From Fervidobacterium sp. (GTDB lineage Bacteria; Thermotogota; Thermotogae; Thermotogales; Fervidobacteriaceae), in the NCBI GenBank assembly GCA_026419195.1, contig JANZZV010000007.1:59079-123078 (forward strand): a stretch of 64,000 nucleotides of DNA, given 5' to 3'. The position numbers and the translations under genes are program-made. Below the pieces are notes generated by a model that was given only the letters and a program-made list of their open reading frames with translations, had not been told where the DNA came from and ran no database searches. Within the stretch, counting starts at the first letter, position 1, and each line of letters opens with the position of its first letter. Below, one piece after another: positions 42,481-52,622 of the stretch.

Positions 42481-44931
42481 ATGCCCAACTTGGGTGATCT
42501 ATTTGGAAAGTTTAGCAAAATTTTTAGAAAAGTTGACAAGGATTATCCAACTGCAAAAAGTGCATTACAAGAACAAAAAGTTGACGTGAAACGAGCTGGT
42601 AGATTTGACAAATTCGATCTAAAAGTTGCATTGTCTAAGATAACAGTGTTGTTTAAGTCTTTATGGAAACGAAAATTACTTTTGGGAATTGTGGTTTTGA
42701 GCTTCTTGTTGTTTTCCGTGGTTCTCTTTTTCGCCACAAGACCAAGGTTAAAAGAAACTGTTATATCTGAAGGAACACAGACGGTTGAAAATCTTGTAAT
42801 TTCAATCCCATCGGGTGCTTTTCCGTACGACAAATCTTTCAGAGTAAGGATTCCAAATCAAAGTGAACTTCAAAAAATTATCGATACCGGAAATTTTATC
42901 AGTCCGATTTACGAGCTAATTCCAAGTGATGGAAGATACGATATGGCAGTGTTACCAATAGTTGTTCGCTATTATTTTTCATCTTCGTTGATAGGTAGCA
43001 ACGACTCAAATTCCATTGCTTTTGCAGCCATAAGTAGCGATGGTAGCACGTACAATGTAATCCCTGGAAGTTTTATCAACAAAGATAATAAAGGTTACTA
43101 TGTTGAAGCGAATTTCTTTATAGTACCAAAGTGGATTGGTGTTGTATCAATGCCTGGAAAGACCCTTGATACAGGAATAGTCGACATTCACAAAACCATT
43201 TCTGCAAAACCTACGTTGTTAATAGTTCCTGGGAGCGAACCTAATTTTTCGGGATACTTCCAATCGACAAAGGTTCCTGGTGTCTCGCTTTGGCAAAGTG
43301 TTTTCGAAGACAGATCAATCGCATTGTATAAATACCCTGTTAACGAATCAAGGTCTTACAATTATACCTCAGCATTTAAGCTTTTTAAAGAATCTAATCC
43401 TCTTCCAAGTCCGATTATATTTGAAGCAGAGAGGTTAGCTCAAGAGCTTAAGAAATATCAACAAACACAAATAGACATACTTGCTCACGAAATAGGAGGA
43501 CTCATTGTTTATTATTGTCTTGCAAAACATCCTGAGATAAAGAATGTCAGAAAAGTAGCGTATGTTTCTACACCATTTTATGGGACAAACATTGTGGATC
43601 CCAGATTGGCTATATCGCTTTATCCTTCTAAACCAGGACCTGCTGGTATGTTGTTTAACTTACCAAGTTCTGTAATTTCGAGCATGCAAGCTTATTTAAA
43701 GTCCTACATCGAGGCAGTAAACGTGTATTACTTTGATTTGATTCCAAATTCTGAGTTTTTAAAAGAACTCAGGTACCTACCATATAGGACAGATATTGAA
43801 AGTGTTGCTTACATGGGAAATATGCCTCCTATGTCTATTGATGTTACTGCCAGTCTACTTGAGAGATTTTATCCAGAGTTGGTAATCAATCTCGGTGATG
43901 GTTTGGTTTCTAAAGGTACAGCTCGACTGCCCTATATGACATTGAAAATTTTCAATGGAAGTTGGAGTAATTTTTATACAACTGATGAATTTGTCCAGGA
44001 ACTAAAACGATATTTTGAATATGAATTACCTGATATACCAGCCTACGAAGACGACACGTTTTCAGAGAAAGTTTCGAGTGAAAAAGAAAAGATATTCGAA
44101 AGATTCTTAACTGGTGAAAAAGCTCAGCAATTTGAAGTAGATGAATGGAAAATATCGGACAACCCGTACGTGAAGTTTATACAGTCATTTAATTTCCCAG
44201 GTACTCAAATAGCTGTTTATGGTGGAATAATTTACACGGCAGATGAAACTGGATTATACGTTTCTGGGACAAAGGTATGGGAAGAGATGATAATAAACTT
44301 AAAAGAAACAATTGACGGGATAAGTTATGGTACACAAAATAAAGTGTACCATCGTAAACTTGCAGATGTGTTAACTTATCAGCAATCTTCTGCTGATGAT
44401 TTCATATCTACCAAAGATTTCGTTATCTTTGCAAAGCCACGCCCAAATGAAAAAGTAGATTTTATCGATGAAACTGGTAATCTGATAATCACTCTAAGAG
44501 GAATATATGGAAAGGTTATTTACGATGGTGATGAGATAATATTGATGACAAACCGGGAAATATACAGATACTATTATGGTATTAAATATACAGCGCCAGT
44601 TGGTCTTTATAGAAGCTATGACATGACTTACGCTATTGTTGTTGACGATTACGTCATAGCAACAACAAGAGCTTATGGTTTAATAGTTTTTAACAGAGCA
44701 GGAAATTATACTTATGTGGGTGAAGGATGGATAGGGAATATGGGGTTGTATGAAACGGGTAATTATATAGTTGCTGTTGGTGACAATTTCATAACATTAA
44801 TCGATTTTGGAAAGAAAAGAATTGATAGAATCGTAGAAAACATTCCTGCTACAGTCTACGATGCCACAGTTTGGGAAGATAAACTCTACATTATGACAAG
44901 TGAGGGAGTTTTCATCTACAAAATTGGATAA
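42481..44931 (+). CDS. Membrane-anchored lipase-like alpha/beta-hydrolase protein, catalytic serine replaced
   Basis: An 816-residue protein, ATG 42481 behind AAAGGGG. About 64 cytoplasmic residues precede one membrane helix (65-86, KLLLGIVVLSFLLFSVVLFF). The external part has a beta-rich region to about 230, then an alpha/beta-hydrolase-like domain: PTLLIVPGSEPNFSGYF near 245 and IDILAHEIGGLIVYYCLAKH near 333. The nucleophile elbow G-x-S-x-G is here AHEIGG, with E337 in place of serine. The last 250 residues show strand repeats suggesting a propeller. It follows plsC and BFN. A lipid-binding but non-hydrolytic role is possible, or a different chemistry. Confidence 0.72.
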   Translation: MPNLGDLFGKFSKIFRKVDKDYPTAKSALQEQKVDVKRAGRFDKFDLKVALSKITVLFKSLWKRKLLLGIVVLSFLLFSVVLFFATRPRLKETVISEGTQTVENLVISIPSGAFPYDKSFRVRIPNQSELQKIIDTGNFISPIYELIPSDGRYDMAVLPIVVRYYFSSSLIGSNDSNSIAFAAISSDGSTYNVIPGSFINKDNKGYYVEANFFIVPKWIGVVSMPGKTLDTGIVDIHKTISAKPTLLIVPGSEPNFSGYFQSTKVPGVSLWQSVFEDRSIALYKYPVNESRSYNYTSAFKLFKESNPLPSPIIFEAERLAQELKKYQQTQIDILAHEIGGLIVYYCLAKHPEIKNVRKVAYVSTPFYGTNIVDPRLAISLYPSKPGPAGMLFNLPSSVISSMQAYLKSYIEAVNVYYFDLIPNSEFLKELRYLPYRTDIESVAYMGNMPPMSIDVTASLLERFYPELVINLGDGLVSKGTARLPYMTLKIFNGSWSNFYTTDEFVQELKRYFEYELPDIPAYEDDTFSEKVSSEKEKIFERFLTGEKAQQFEVDEWKISDNPYVKFIQSFNFPGTQIAVYGGIIYTADETGLYVSGTKVWEEMIINLKETIDGISYGTQNKVYHRKLADVLTYQQSSADDFISTKDFVIFAKPRPNEKVDFIDETGNLIITLRGIYGKVIYDGDEIILMTNREIYRYYYGIKYTAPVGLYRSYDMTYAIVVDDYVIATTRAYGLIVFNRAGNYTYVGEGWIGNMGLYETGNYIVAVGDNFITLIDFGKKRIDRIVENIPATVYDATVWEDKLYIMTSEGVFIYKIG

Positions 44932-44966
44932 TCAATCAAAAATTCACAACTGGGAGGTTTCAGAAG

Positions 44967-45581
44967 ATGATACATCTCTTTTTGGCGCATTTTGTTGCAG
45001 ATCACGGCTTCACAGATAACACAAAGATAAGAAGCTACAAAGGTTACAAACTTTTCGAACACATTATCTGGTCTATCTTTGCATTACTTATTTTCACATT
45101 TGATACCTTGTTGAAATCTCAAAAAGGGATAATTGTTCTTTCAATAATGGCTTTGTTGCATGTCTTTGGTGATATAATAAGGACAAAAATAAAGGATTTA
45201 AAGAAAATTCATCTGCTTGAACTATCTGAATTGCTGATCGCATTTATTTTGAACATGATAGTATCAGACCTATTTGTTTATTCGTATATTTCCAAAGAAT
45301 TTGCACTCTATCTGCTTGGTATGGCAGTTGTTACAATGGCAGTGACGTATATTTTCAGGAATTTCTATCCAGCTGACTTAAATTACAACGACCTTGATGG
45401 TATATCTGAAAGATTGGCGTTTTTCGTATTTTTCTTAGCGAAGAACTATCTGTTTGCCTTTCTTTCACTTGGACTTGGGTTACTTTACAAGTTGTGGAAA
45501 AGAAAATTTCAATTCACTTGGTTACTAAGCCCAGCACTCGGGATCTCGATAACAATTCTTTGGAAATTTTTGATATACTAA
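44967..45581 (+). CDS. DUF3307-like membrane protein
   Basis: A 204-residue protein with about six membrane helices. The N-terminal LAHFVADHGFTD and ALLHVFGDIIRTKIK stretches match the histidine/aspartate pattern of DUF3307 membrane proteins, whose function is unknown. ATG 44967 follows GGGAGG. It sits between the hydrolase-like gene and pheT with short gaps and may be the last gene of the lipid operon or the first of the next. Confidence 0.65.
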   Translation: MIHLFLAHFVADHGFTDNTKIRSYKGYKLFEHIIWSIFALLIFTFDTLLKSQKGIIVLSIMALLHVFGDIIRTKIKDLKKIHLLELSELLIAFILNMIVSDLFVYSYISKEFALYLLGMAVVTMAVTYIFRNFYPADLNYNDLDGISERLAFFVFFLAKNYLFAFLSLGLGLLYKLWKRKFQFTWLLSPALGISITILWKFLIY

Positions 45582-45619
45582 AGGAATTTCGCGTGGTGTG
45601 AACTGGGAGGTGCTTGTAG

Positions 45620-47962
45620 GTGAAGATTTCCTTAGAATGGTTAAACGAGTACGTTAATGTATCAAGAGAAGAGATTCACGAAAAATTACCAAAACTTGGT
45701 TTTGATATCGATAATGATGGTCCTGTTTTTTCCTTGTCTGGTCCTATAGTTGTTGGGAAAATCGAGAAAGTAGAAAAACATCCCCATGCTGAGAGGCTTG
45801 TTATATGTTACGTTAACATAGGTAACGAGCACAGAACAATTCTCACAGCCGACACTTCAGTTGAGTGTGGTAAGTATGTGTATGTTGCTCTCGAAGGTAG
45901 TAAACTAGCAAACGGCGTTGAAATACAAAGAAGGGAAATGAAAGGGATAACCTCAGAAGGTATGCTGTGTTCATTAGAAGAGATAGGTTTAGCTGAAAAA
46001 AGTGAGCATGTTTACATGACTGATGAACACCTACCACTCGGTGAAGACGTTATAAAGCTCCTGAAGCTAAACGATTGGTACTTCGAAATACAAGTAACAC
46101 CTAATCGTCCGGATTGTCTTTCCTACTTTGGTATAGCTCGCGAATTAGCCGCTGGTTTGAAAAGGGTTCCCAGATTTCCTATTGCTGCAGTTAAATCGCT
46201 TGGGAATGACAAGATTGAGGTTGAAATAGATACGGATGGTTGTTACCGCTACACGGCTCGAGTTATCAGAGACGTGAAAGTTGAACCAAGTCCGTTGTGG
46301 TTACAAAAAAGATTAATATCCTCCGGGATTAGACCAATAAATAACATAGTTGACATAACGAATTATGTGATGCTTGAAACAGGACACCCTGTACACGCGT
46401 TTGACTTAAATAAAGTAGCAGGAAAAATTGTTGTCAGAGACGCACAACCTGGCGAGAAAATGTTGTTACTCGATGGTAAAACTTATGAATTTAGTGGTGG
46501 TGAGGTTCTGATAACCGACGGAGAAAAACTACTTGCACTTGGTGGAATTATGGGTGGTGAAGAATCTGGAATCTCACAATCTACAACTGATGTTTTGCTT
46601 GAAGTTGCGATGTTCGATCCAGTAAGAATAAGAAGAACGGCAAGAAAACTCGGTATTAGTTCAGATTCGTCATATAGATTTGAAAGAGGCGTGGACTTTG
46701 ACGATGCATATTTTGTGATCGAGAGACTTTCTGAGCTAATTCAACAACTTGCTGGAGGTGCACCATCATCGGAGATTGTAGATGCTTACAAAAAAAAGCT
46801 TGAGCAAAAGGTAATATTCGTACCAAAACATCTCCCAAAAAAAGTACTTGGTATAGAGATAAGACATATAGGTGAGTACATACAACCTCTGGGTTTTGAA
46901 GTTGAAGAATTAAAAGATGGGTATAATGTTTACGTTCCATCATTCAGATATTTTGACGTTTCTATACCTGAAGACATAATGGAAGAGGTAGGAAGAATCC
47001 ATGGTTATGATAATTTACACTCTGAGCCTCCTCGGATGCTTGCAACTGAAAGAGGTAGGAGTGAGAAACAAAAGACAAGATATGAGATAAAACAGTTAAT
47101 GATAAGCATGGGTTTCAACGAAGCAAATACATTATCCTTTACATCTAGCAAGGTAATTGAGAAACTCGAAATAAGAGGCAAAGGGCTTAACATTAGCAAT
47201 CCAATAATATCTGATTTTGACACAATGAGGCCAAGTATAATTTACGGTCTTCTTGAGTCACTTTCTTACAACTACAAAAGGCAGATTAAGGATGTTAGGT
47301 TATTCGAAATCGGAAAAGTCTTTAATGTAGTTGATAACAAACCCTTCGAACAAGAGGCTCTTGCCTTAGTTGCTACTGGCCGTGAATCAGTGGATGACTA
47401 TACAGACAAAAGAACGATATCTTTCTATACTTTCAAGGGAGTGATTGATGAGATTTTCTTAAGATTTGGAATTGATGTTGTTTATCAAAAGGCTTCAATA
47501 AATGGCTTAATTCCAACCCGATGTGCTGTTATCAAATTTTCAAACGAAGAAATCGGTTTCTTAGGTATGTTAGAACCAGAGTTGGCTGATAAGTTTTACG
47601 ATGTAAAAGATGAGATATACATTGGGGAAATATACATAGAAAAAATTTATGACATAGCAAAATTCTCGAAGCCATATAAAAACATTCCGCAATTTCCATA
47701 CATACGAAGAGACGTGTCCTATTTGATACCAATCGGAACGGAAATAGCTGGGATACTTGAGATTTACAAGTCAAATCCACTCGTGGAAGAAGTTGGGGTA
47801 GATGACATTTACAGGCAAGTGGGAGAAGGACATTACAGTGTTACAATATACGCCAAATTCAGACATTCAGAACGAACTTTAAATGATGAAGAAGTTGACT
47901 TGGCGCTTGAAGAAATTAAAAAGAAGATAAAAGAAAAATTCGATATCAATCCAAGATTCTAA
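45620..47962 (+). CDS. pheT: Phenylalanyl-tRNA synthetase beta subunit
   Basis: Large subunit of the class II synthetase that charges tRNA-Phe, 780 residues. It has an N-terminal EMAP-like tRNA-binding domain (GPIVVGKIEKVEKHPHAERL at about 36), a B3/B4 editing domain with PNRPDCLSYFGIARELAAG, a B5 domain near 400-470, the inactive synthetase core, and a C-terminal FDX-ACB domain (FPYIRRDVSYLIP at about 690). GTG 45620 follows GGGAGG. The alpha-subunit gene pheS is not next to it, although the two usually form an operon. Confidence 0.95.
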   Translation: MKISLEWLNEYVNVSREEIHEKLPKLGFDIDNDGPVFSLSGPIVVGKIEKVEKHPHAERLVICYVNIGNEHRTILTADTSVECGKYVYVALEGSKLANGVEIQRREMKGITSEGMLCSLEEIGLAEKSEHVYMTDEHLPLGEDVIKLLKLNDWYFEIQVTPNRPDCLSYFGIARELAAGLKRVPRFPIAAVKSLGNDKIEVEIDTDGCYRYTARVIRDVKVEPSPLWLQKRLISSGIRPINNIVDITNYVMLETGHPVHAFDLNKVAGKIVVRDAQPGEKMLLLDGKTYEFSGGEVLITDGEKLLALGGIMGGEESGISQSTTDVLLEVAMFDPVRIRRTARKLGISSDSSYRFERGVDFDDAYFVIERLSELIQQLAGGAPSSEIVDAYKKKLEQKVIFVPKHLPKKVLGIEIRHIGEYIQPLGFEVEELKDGYNVYVPSFRYFDVSIPEDIMEEVGRIHGYDNLHSEPPRMLATERGRSEKQKTRYEIKQLMISMGFNEANTLSFTSSKVIEKLEIRGKGLNISNPIISDFDTMRPSIIYGLLESLSYNYKRQIKDVRLFEIGKVFNVVDNKPFEQEALALVATGRESVDDYTDKRTISFYTFKGVIDEIFLRFGIDVVYQKASINGLIPTRCAVIKFSNEEIGFLGMLEPELADKFYDVKDEIYIGEIYIEKIYDIAKFSKPYKNIPQFPYIRRDVSYLIPIGTEIAGILEIYKSNPLVEEVGVDDIYRQVGEGHYSVTIYAKFRHSERTLNDEEVDLALEEIKKKIKEKFDINPRF

Positions 47963-47976
47963 AAGGAGCTGATCAC

Positions 47977-48843
47977 TTGAATAAAAAATTCGTTGCTGTA
48001 TTTTGGCTTCTGATTCTGACATTTCTGTGGGGGCTTACTTTTCCGATACAGAAATTGGTTTTGACAGAAAATATATCTCCATTTTTATACAACGCGATCC
48101 GATTTTGGATCGCAGCTTTTTTATCTGCAGCTATTTTCAGAAAATCTGACTGGAAGAGAGCGATCATACTTGGAGTTGTAATGGCTATAGCATACGCAAC
48201 ACAAACTTGGGGATTGACTATTACAACATCCACAAAAAGCGGATTTATCACCTCCCTTTATATAGTTATAGTTCCGTTCTTCTCGTTCTTGATCGAAAAA
48301 GAAAAAATTAAACTCGTTCAAATAGTTGGATTTGCTGGTGCAACTTTTGGAATGTATTTACTGACTAATGGTGGTATCACAGGTTTTAATTTCGGGGATT
48401 TCTTGACAATCATATGTGGTATAATGTACGCACTTCATGTGGTTTTAATAACACATTTTTCTAAAGAAACAGAAGAGTTTGCCCTTTTAACTCCGCAGTT
48501 TTTGACGGTAGCAATTTTAAACACTGGATTTAATATTTTCTATGAAAGCTCTGGTAGTGCATGGAGATTCTCATTATCGGCACTTGGTGTGGCAACATTT
48601 ACTGCTATCAGCGCGACAATCATAGCGATTGTCATTCAGGCAAAATATCAAAGAGTTGTTGGAAGCAACGTATCAGCACTTATATTTGTTGGCGAACCAA
48701 TATTTGCAATGATACTATCGGCTATTATATTGCACGAGAGGATAAACCTTGTTCAGGGTATCGGAATTATAATTATGATGATTTCAATCATATTGGGAGT
48801 GATTCAGACTGGTACGAGCAATTCAAAGCAGCAAACAAAGTGA
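47977..48843 (+). CDS. EamA/DMT family transporter
   Basis: A second ten-helix drug/metabolite transporter in the window, 288 residues. EamA repeats begin at LTFLWGLTFPIQKLVL and at FLTIICGIMYALHVVLITHF. The conserved end VGEPIFAMILSAIILHERIN is clear. The substrate is unknown. TTG 47977 follows AAAGGAG, 14 bases after pheT. A downstream acyltransferase frame begins at its stop (TGATG). Confidence 0.85.
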   Translation: MNKKFVAVFWLLILTFLWGLTFPIQKLVLTENISPFLYNAIRFWIAAFLSAAIFRKSDWKRAIILGVVMAIAYATQTWGLTITTSTKSGFITSLYIVIVPFFSFLIEKEKIKLVQIVGFAGATFGMYLLTNGGITGFNFGDFLTIICGIMYALHVVLITHFSKETEEFALLTPQFLTVAILNTGFNIFYESSGSAWRFSLSALGVATFTAISATIIAIVIQAKYQRVVGSNVSALIFVGEPIFAMILSAIILHERINLVQGIGIIIMMISIILGVIQTGTSNSKQQTK

Positions 48844-49840
48844 TGAATACTTCAAGTCAAGAATAGAATGGATAGATTATGCAAAAGGTTTATCGTTGAT
48901 CATAGTTATACTTGCACATTCACAGGTACCGTGGAAATTATTCGAATTCGTTTCATTCATAATAGTTGTATTTCCTTTTTTATCGGGATGTCTACACAAC
49001 TCAAAATCGCTAGGAGAACTTTTCAGGAAAAGGTTGCCACTTTTGTCAAGTTATTATTACATAGGTGCCATAAACTACTTGATCTGGGTATTTTTTGTGG
49101 GTAAAGAGTTCAAAAAAGTTGAAAATCTAACCTATCTATGGAACTTTCTTTTGGTTAACACTGACAAACTTGATAGCATACCGCTTAATATTGTACCTTT
49201 ATGGTACCTTGTGTTTCTGTTTTCCGCAGAAATGCTATACTACATTTCCCGAAAATTGAAAATTACTATACCTGTAATAATGGTTGGAATAATATCAAGA
49301 CTGTACTTTCCCGGAAGTTTGCCATTTAAAATCGATGTTGCATTTGCTAGTATCTATATGTTTGAACTTGGTAGATTTTTCAATCAAAAGAGAATAGAAA
49401 TAAAAAATTATTTGGGTTTAGCTACGCTATTAATCTGGATATTTGTGGCTCTGTTAAATGGAGGGACAAGCTGGAATTTTGATGAATATGGGAAAAATGC
49501 AGTTGTTAGTATATTTGGAGAAATTGCATGTGTTTTGAGTATAGTCTGGATAGCACAATTTGTTGAGAAAAAAGATAAACTTAAAAGTGTGCTTGGAAAA
49601 ATCTTCAAGCAAATCTCAGATGATGCTATTTTCATTCTTGGATACCACATTTTGTTCGGTGGAATATTGATGCTATTACTTTCAAGATTTGGATTTAACA
49701 TAACAGAAAAGCATTTAAAAAACTACTGGTACATAACTTTTAGCGCAGTATTCTTTTCAACTTACACAGCGATTAATTTGCTACCTAAGAAAGTTAAAAT
49801 ATTATTAAGTCAACCTATGAGTATAAAAAATTTGCTGTAA
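48843..49840 (+). CDS. Acyltransferase-3-like membrane protein with disrupted or unusual start
   Basis: A polytopic protein of the acyltransferase-3 / OpgC type, which O-acylates sugars or wall polymers. The family's N-terminal block reads RIEWIDYAKGLSLIIVILAH from base 48860. In that frame no ATG, GTG or TTG occurs before TTG 48896, which would cut the block in half. ATG 48843, coupled to the previous stop, is in another frame and stops at 48864; a -1 shift near 48860 would join them. The listed start assumes that shift. The gene is therefore a recent frameshift, a case of recoding, a rare start (ATA 48863 or CTG 48809), or a sequence error. Confidence 0.65.
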
Positions 49841-49871
49841 TCTTAAAAAAACAAGAAAGGAAGGCTGTAAA

Positions 49872-51620
49872 GTGATAAGTATATCAAATTTGAGTATATC
49901 CTTCCCCCAAAAAACTTTGTTTACAAACTTCAATGCAACGGTCTTCCCCAAAGATAGAATAGGTCTTATGGGAAAGAACGGTTCTGGTAAGAGTACACTT
50001 TTAAAAGCCATTGCTGGTTTATTTAATGAATACAACGGAGAGATTTCTTGTTCTGGAAAAGTACTCTATATGGATCAGTACAGAACTTTTGATGGGCAAT
50101 CTCCTTTTGAATATTATTCCAAAGTAGCCAGTACACCGGAAAAAGAAAAACAAGTCAGAAGTATACTCAAAGGATTGGGATTCAAAGAAGAAGATTGGCA
50201 TAGAGATATATCAACATTCAGTGGAGGTGAAAAGACCAAACTTCAACTCGGTAGACTTTTTATTGAAGAACCAGATTTTCTATTACTAGATGAACCTACG
50301 AATTTTTTAGACATAGAAAGCATAGAATATCTCAAAAACCTCCTAAATTCATTTAAAGGTGGGTACATCATTATCTCTCACGATAGAGACTTCCTAAGAA
50401 GTGTATGCAAAAAGTTTTGGGAAATCAATAACGAGAAAGTTTGGATATTTGACATGGATTTTGAACATTACCACATTGAACGGCAAAGAATCATGGAAAC
50501 TCAAAGACGTCAATTAGCAAATATCCAAAGAGAGATTGAACGGTTGAAAACAATTGTAGAAAGATACAAAAAATGGGGGAGAGAAAAATTTACCAAGCAA
50601 GCAAAAAGCAAAGAAAAAATACTTGAAAAAATGCTTGAAGAACTTGAAAAAATGCCAAATCTTTACCTTGAAGAAGAACAAAGGAGAATAAAAATACCTG
50701 AACCAGAAAATACAGGCTATATTGTATTACAAGTTGAGAATGTTAATTGGAACAACCTTTTGAAGAATGTCTCGTTCACTATCTATCAAAAAGATAAAAT
50801 AGCCTTAGTTGGACCGAACGGTTCCGGGAAGACTACATTACTCAAGATAATATCAAATCAAATACCATATTCTGGAAATGTGAAGTATGGTTACAAAGTA
50901 AACATTGCTTATGTTGACCAGTTTGTTGATCAACTTAACCTTGAAAATACAGTTTTTGATGAACTATTCGAAGAAATGTCAGATAAACCAGATTACATAA
51001 TCAGAGCTTATGCAGGGCGTTTTGGTTTTAGGGGAGAGGATGTGTTTAAATCTGTTGATTCACTCAGTGGTGGTGAAAGGCAAATACTTGCGCTTGCAAA
51101 AATACTTCTTCGAAGACCAAATTTGCTAATTTTAGACGAACCAACTAACCATATGGATTTAGAAACTGTAGAAGCCTTAGAAGAAGCCCTGAAAGAATAT
51201 TCTGGCAGCATCATAATTGTATCACACGACGTTGAGTTAATTAAGAACGTATGCAACAGATTCTTAAGTATAAAAGATAGCACCATAATAGAAGTTGACA
51301 AACCAATGTTTTTCGCAAAGCAAGTTAAAAAAGACGAGAAGAAAAAGAACTTAGACTTCGAAGAGAAAAAGAAGTTAAAAAATCAACTCAAAAGCTTGAA
51401 GAAACGTTTAGAAGAAATGCAACAAAGGGAGAATCAAATAACAAAAGAAATAGACGACTTAGATAAGAAGATAAATTCCACATTTGACTACATAAAGCTC
51501 ATGGAGCTTACTCAGCAAAAACAGAATCTTGAAGAAGAATTGCTCAGTATGATGGAAGAGATAGATAATTTAAAAGAAAAAATAACTTTACTCTCATTTT
51601 CCTTAGGAGAAGAGGATTAA
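49872..51620 (+). CDS. ABC-F family ATPase
   Basis: A soluble protein with two ABC domains and no membrane part, 582 residues. Family members act on the ribosome in translation or antibiotic protection. Walker A motifs are GKNGSGKST at about 36 and GPNGSGKTT at about 316. The first signature is FSGGEKTKLQ, the second LSGGERQ. Walker B motifs are LLLDEPTNFLD and LILDEPTNHMD. The linker between domains is long and charged, and a C-terminal coiled coil fills about 500-575. GTG 49872 follows AAAGGAAGG. The subfamily cannot be fixed by eye. Confidence 0.92.
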   Translation: MISISNLSISFPQKTLFTNFNATVFPKDRIGLMGKNGSGKSTLLKAIAGLFNEYNGEISCSGKVLYMDQYRTFDGQSPFEYYSKVASTPEKEKQVRSILKGLGFKEEDWHRDISTFSGGEKTKLQLGRLFIEEPDFLLLDEPTNFLDIESIEYLKNLLNSFKGGYIIISHDRDFLRSVCKKFWEINNEKVWIFDMDFEHYHIERQRIMETQRRQLANIQREIERLKTIVERYKKWGREKFTKQAKSKEKILEKMLEELEKMPNLYLEEEQRRIKIPEPENTGYIVLQVENVNWNNLLKNVSFTIYQKDKIALVGPNGSGKTTLLKIISNQIPYSGNVKYGYKVNIAYVDQFVDQLNLENTVFDELFEEMSDKPDYIIRAYAGRFGFRGEDVFKSVDSLSGGERQILALAKILLRRPNLLILDEPTNHMDLETVEALEEALKEYSGSIIIVSHDVELIKNVCNRFLSIKDSTIIEVDKPMFFAKQVKKDEKKKNLDFEEKKKLKNQLKSLKKRLEEMQQRENQITKEIDDLDKKINSTFDYIKLMELTQQKQNLEEELLSMMEEIDNLKEKITLLSFSLGEED

Positions 51621-51687
51621 TACCTAACTCTTCATTCAAACAAAAAAGCCAGGTAGGAGCTAAGTACCACAAATCAGAATTTTAAGA

Positions 51688-51693
51688 TATAAT
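51688..51693 (+). promoter_or_regulatory. -10 element upstream of nfo
   Basis: TATAAT ends six bases before an in-frame ATG at 51699, so transcripts from it would begin at or after that ATG. This supports ATG 51741 as the true start of nfo. Confidence 0.5.
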
Positions 51694-51740
51694 TATTTAT
51701 GGCTTTCAAAAAAAGAATTTGCGAATTTGAGGTGTTAAAA

Positions 51741-52622
51741 ATGAAAAAAGAACTCATAATTGGGGCACACATGCCGATAGGTGGAGGATTTTCAAAAGTT
51801 CCAAAAGAGACGATAGAAATAGGAGGGAATGCGTTCCAAATCTTCCCGCATAATCCGCGTCAGTGGCAACCAAAACTACCATCTGAGGACGATATCGTGC
51901 ACTTTTTGCGTAATGTAAAGAAATACAACTTGAACCCGGAGTATTTTTTGTGCCATGCTGGTTATCTAATCAACATAGCAAGTCCCAGGGATGATGTATG
52001 GGAAAAATCTGTACAATTGTTAGAAATCGAAATGAAAATCTGCTTGAAACTTGGCATAAAATATTTCAACGTCCATCCAGGCAGCCATCTTGGGAAAGGT
52101 GAGCAAATAGGTGTAGAAAGGATAGTACGAGCACTCAATTTAGTCATGAAAAATGTAAAAAACGTACATGTGCTGCTTGAAAACGTTGTTAAGAAAGGTG
52201 GAAACATTGGATACAATTTTTCCCAAATGAAAAGCATCATACAAATGTGCGATTACCCTGACAGGATCGGTGTGACTTTCGATACATGCCATGGTTACGA
52301 TGCTGGATATAATATAACTAATGAATCAGGAATCGAAGAATTAATTAGAGAAATAGAAATGAATATAGGAATTGAAAGGCTCAAATTTGTTCATCTTAAC
52401 GATACAAAAGGTGAACTTGGTTCTAACAAAGACCGACATGAGAACATCGGAAATGGTAAGCTTAATAAGAGTGGATTGAAAGCCTTTCTTTCAAACTCCG
52501 TTTTTTCATCCTTACCATTAATTCTCGAAACTCCTGGAGATAACCCAGAACATGCAGAAGATATAGCCAAGGTAAAACAGATTTGGTCTGAGATCCAAAG
52601 TTCAAAGGAGGTTAGAAAGTGA
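51741..52622 (+). CDS. nfo: Endonuclease IV (AP endonuclease)
   Basis: A zinc-dependent AP endonuclease in base excision repair, 293 residues. The TIM-barrel metal ligands are visible in order: GAHMPIGGG, FLCHAGYLIN, NVHPGSHLG, LLENV, GVTFDTCHGYDAGYN, FVHLNDTKGELGSNKDRHEN and LILETPG. This matches the Nfo family throughout. ATG 51741 has GAGGTG at 51729-51734; the upstream ATG 51699 lies at the predicted transcription start. The stop overlaps the GTG of the next gene by four bases. Confidence 0.95.
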   Translation: MKKELIIGAHMPIGGGFSKVPKETIEIGGNAFQIFPHNPRQWQPKLPSEDDIVHFLRNVKKYNLNPEYFLCHAGYLINIASPRDDVWEKSVQLLEIEMKICLKLGIKYFNVHPGSHLGKGEQIGVERIVRALNLVMKNVKNVHVLLENVVKKGGNIGYNFSQMKSIIQMCDYPDRIGVTFDTCHGYDAGYNITNESGIEELIREIEMNIGIERLKFVHLNDTKGELGSNKDRHENIGNGKLNKSGLKAFLSNSVFSSLPLILETPGDNPEHAEDIAKVKQIWSEIQSSKEVRK

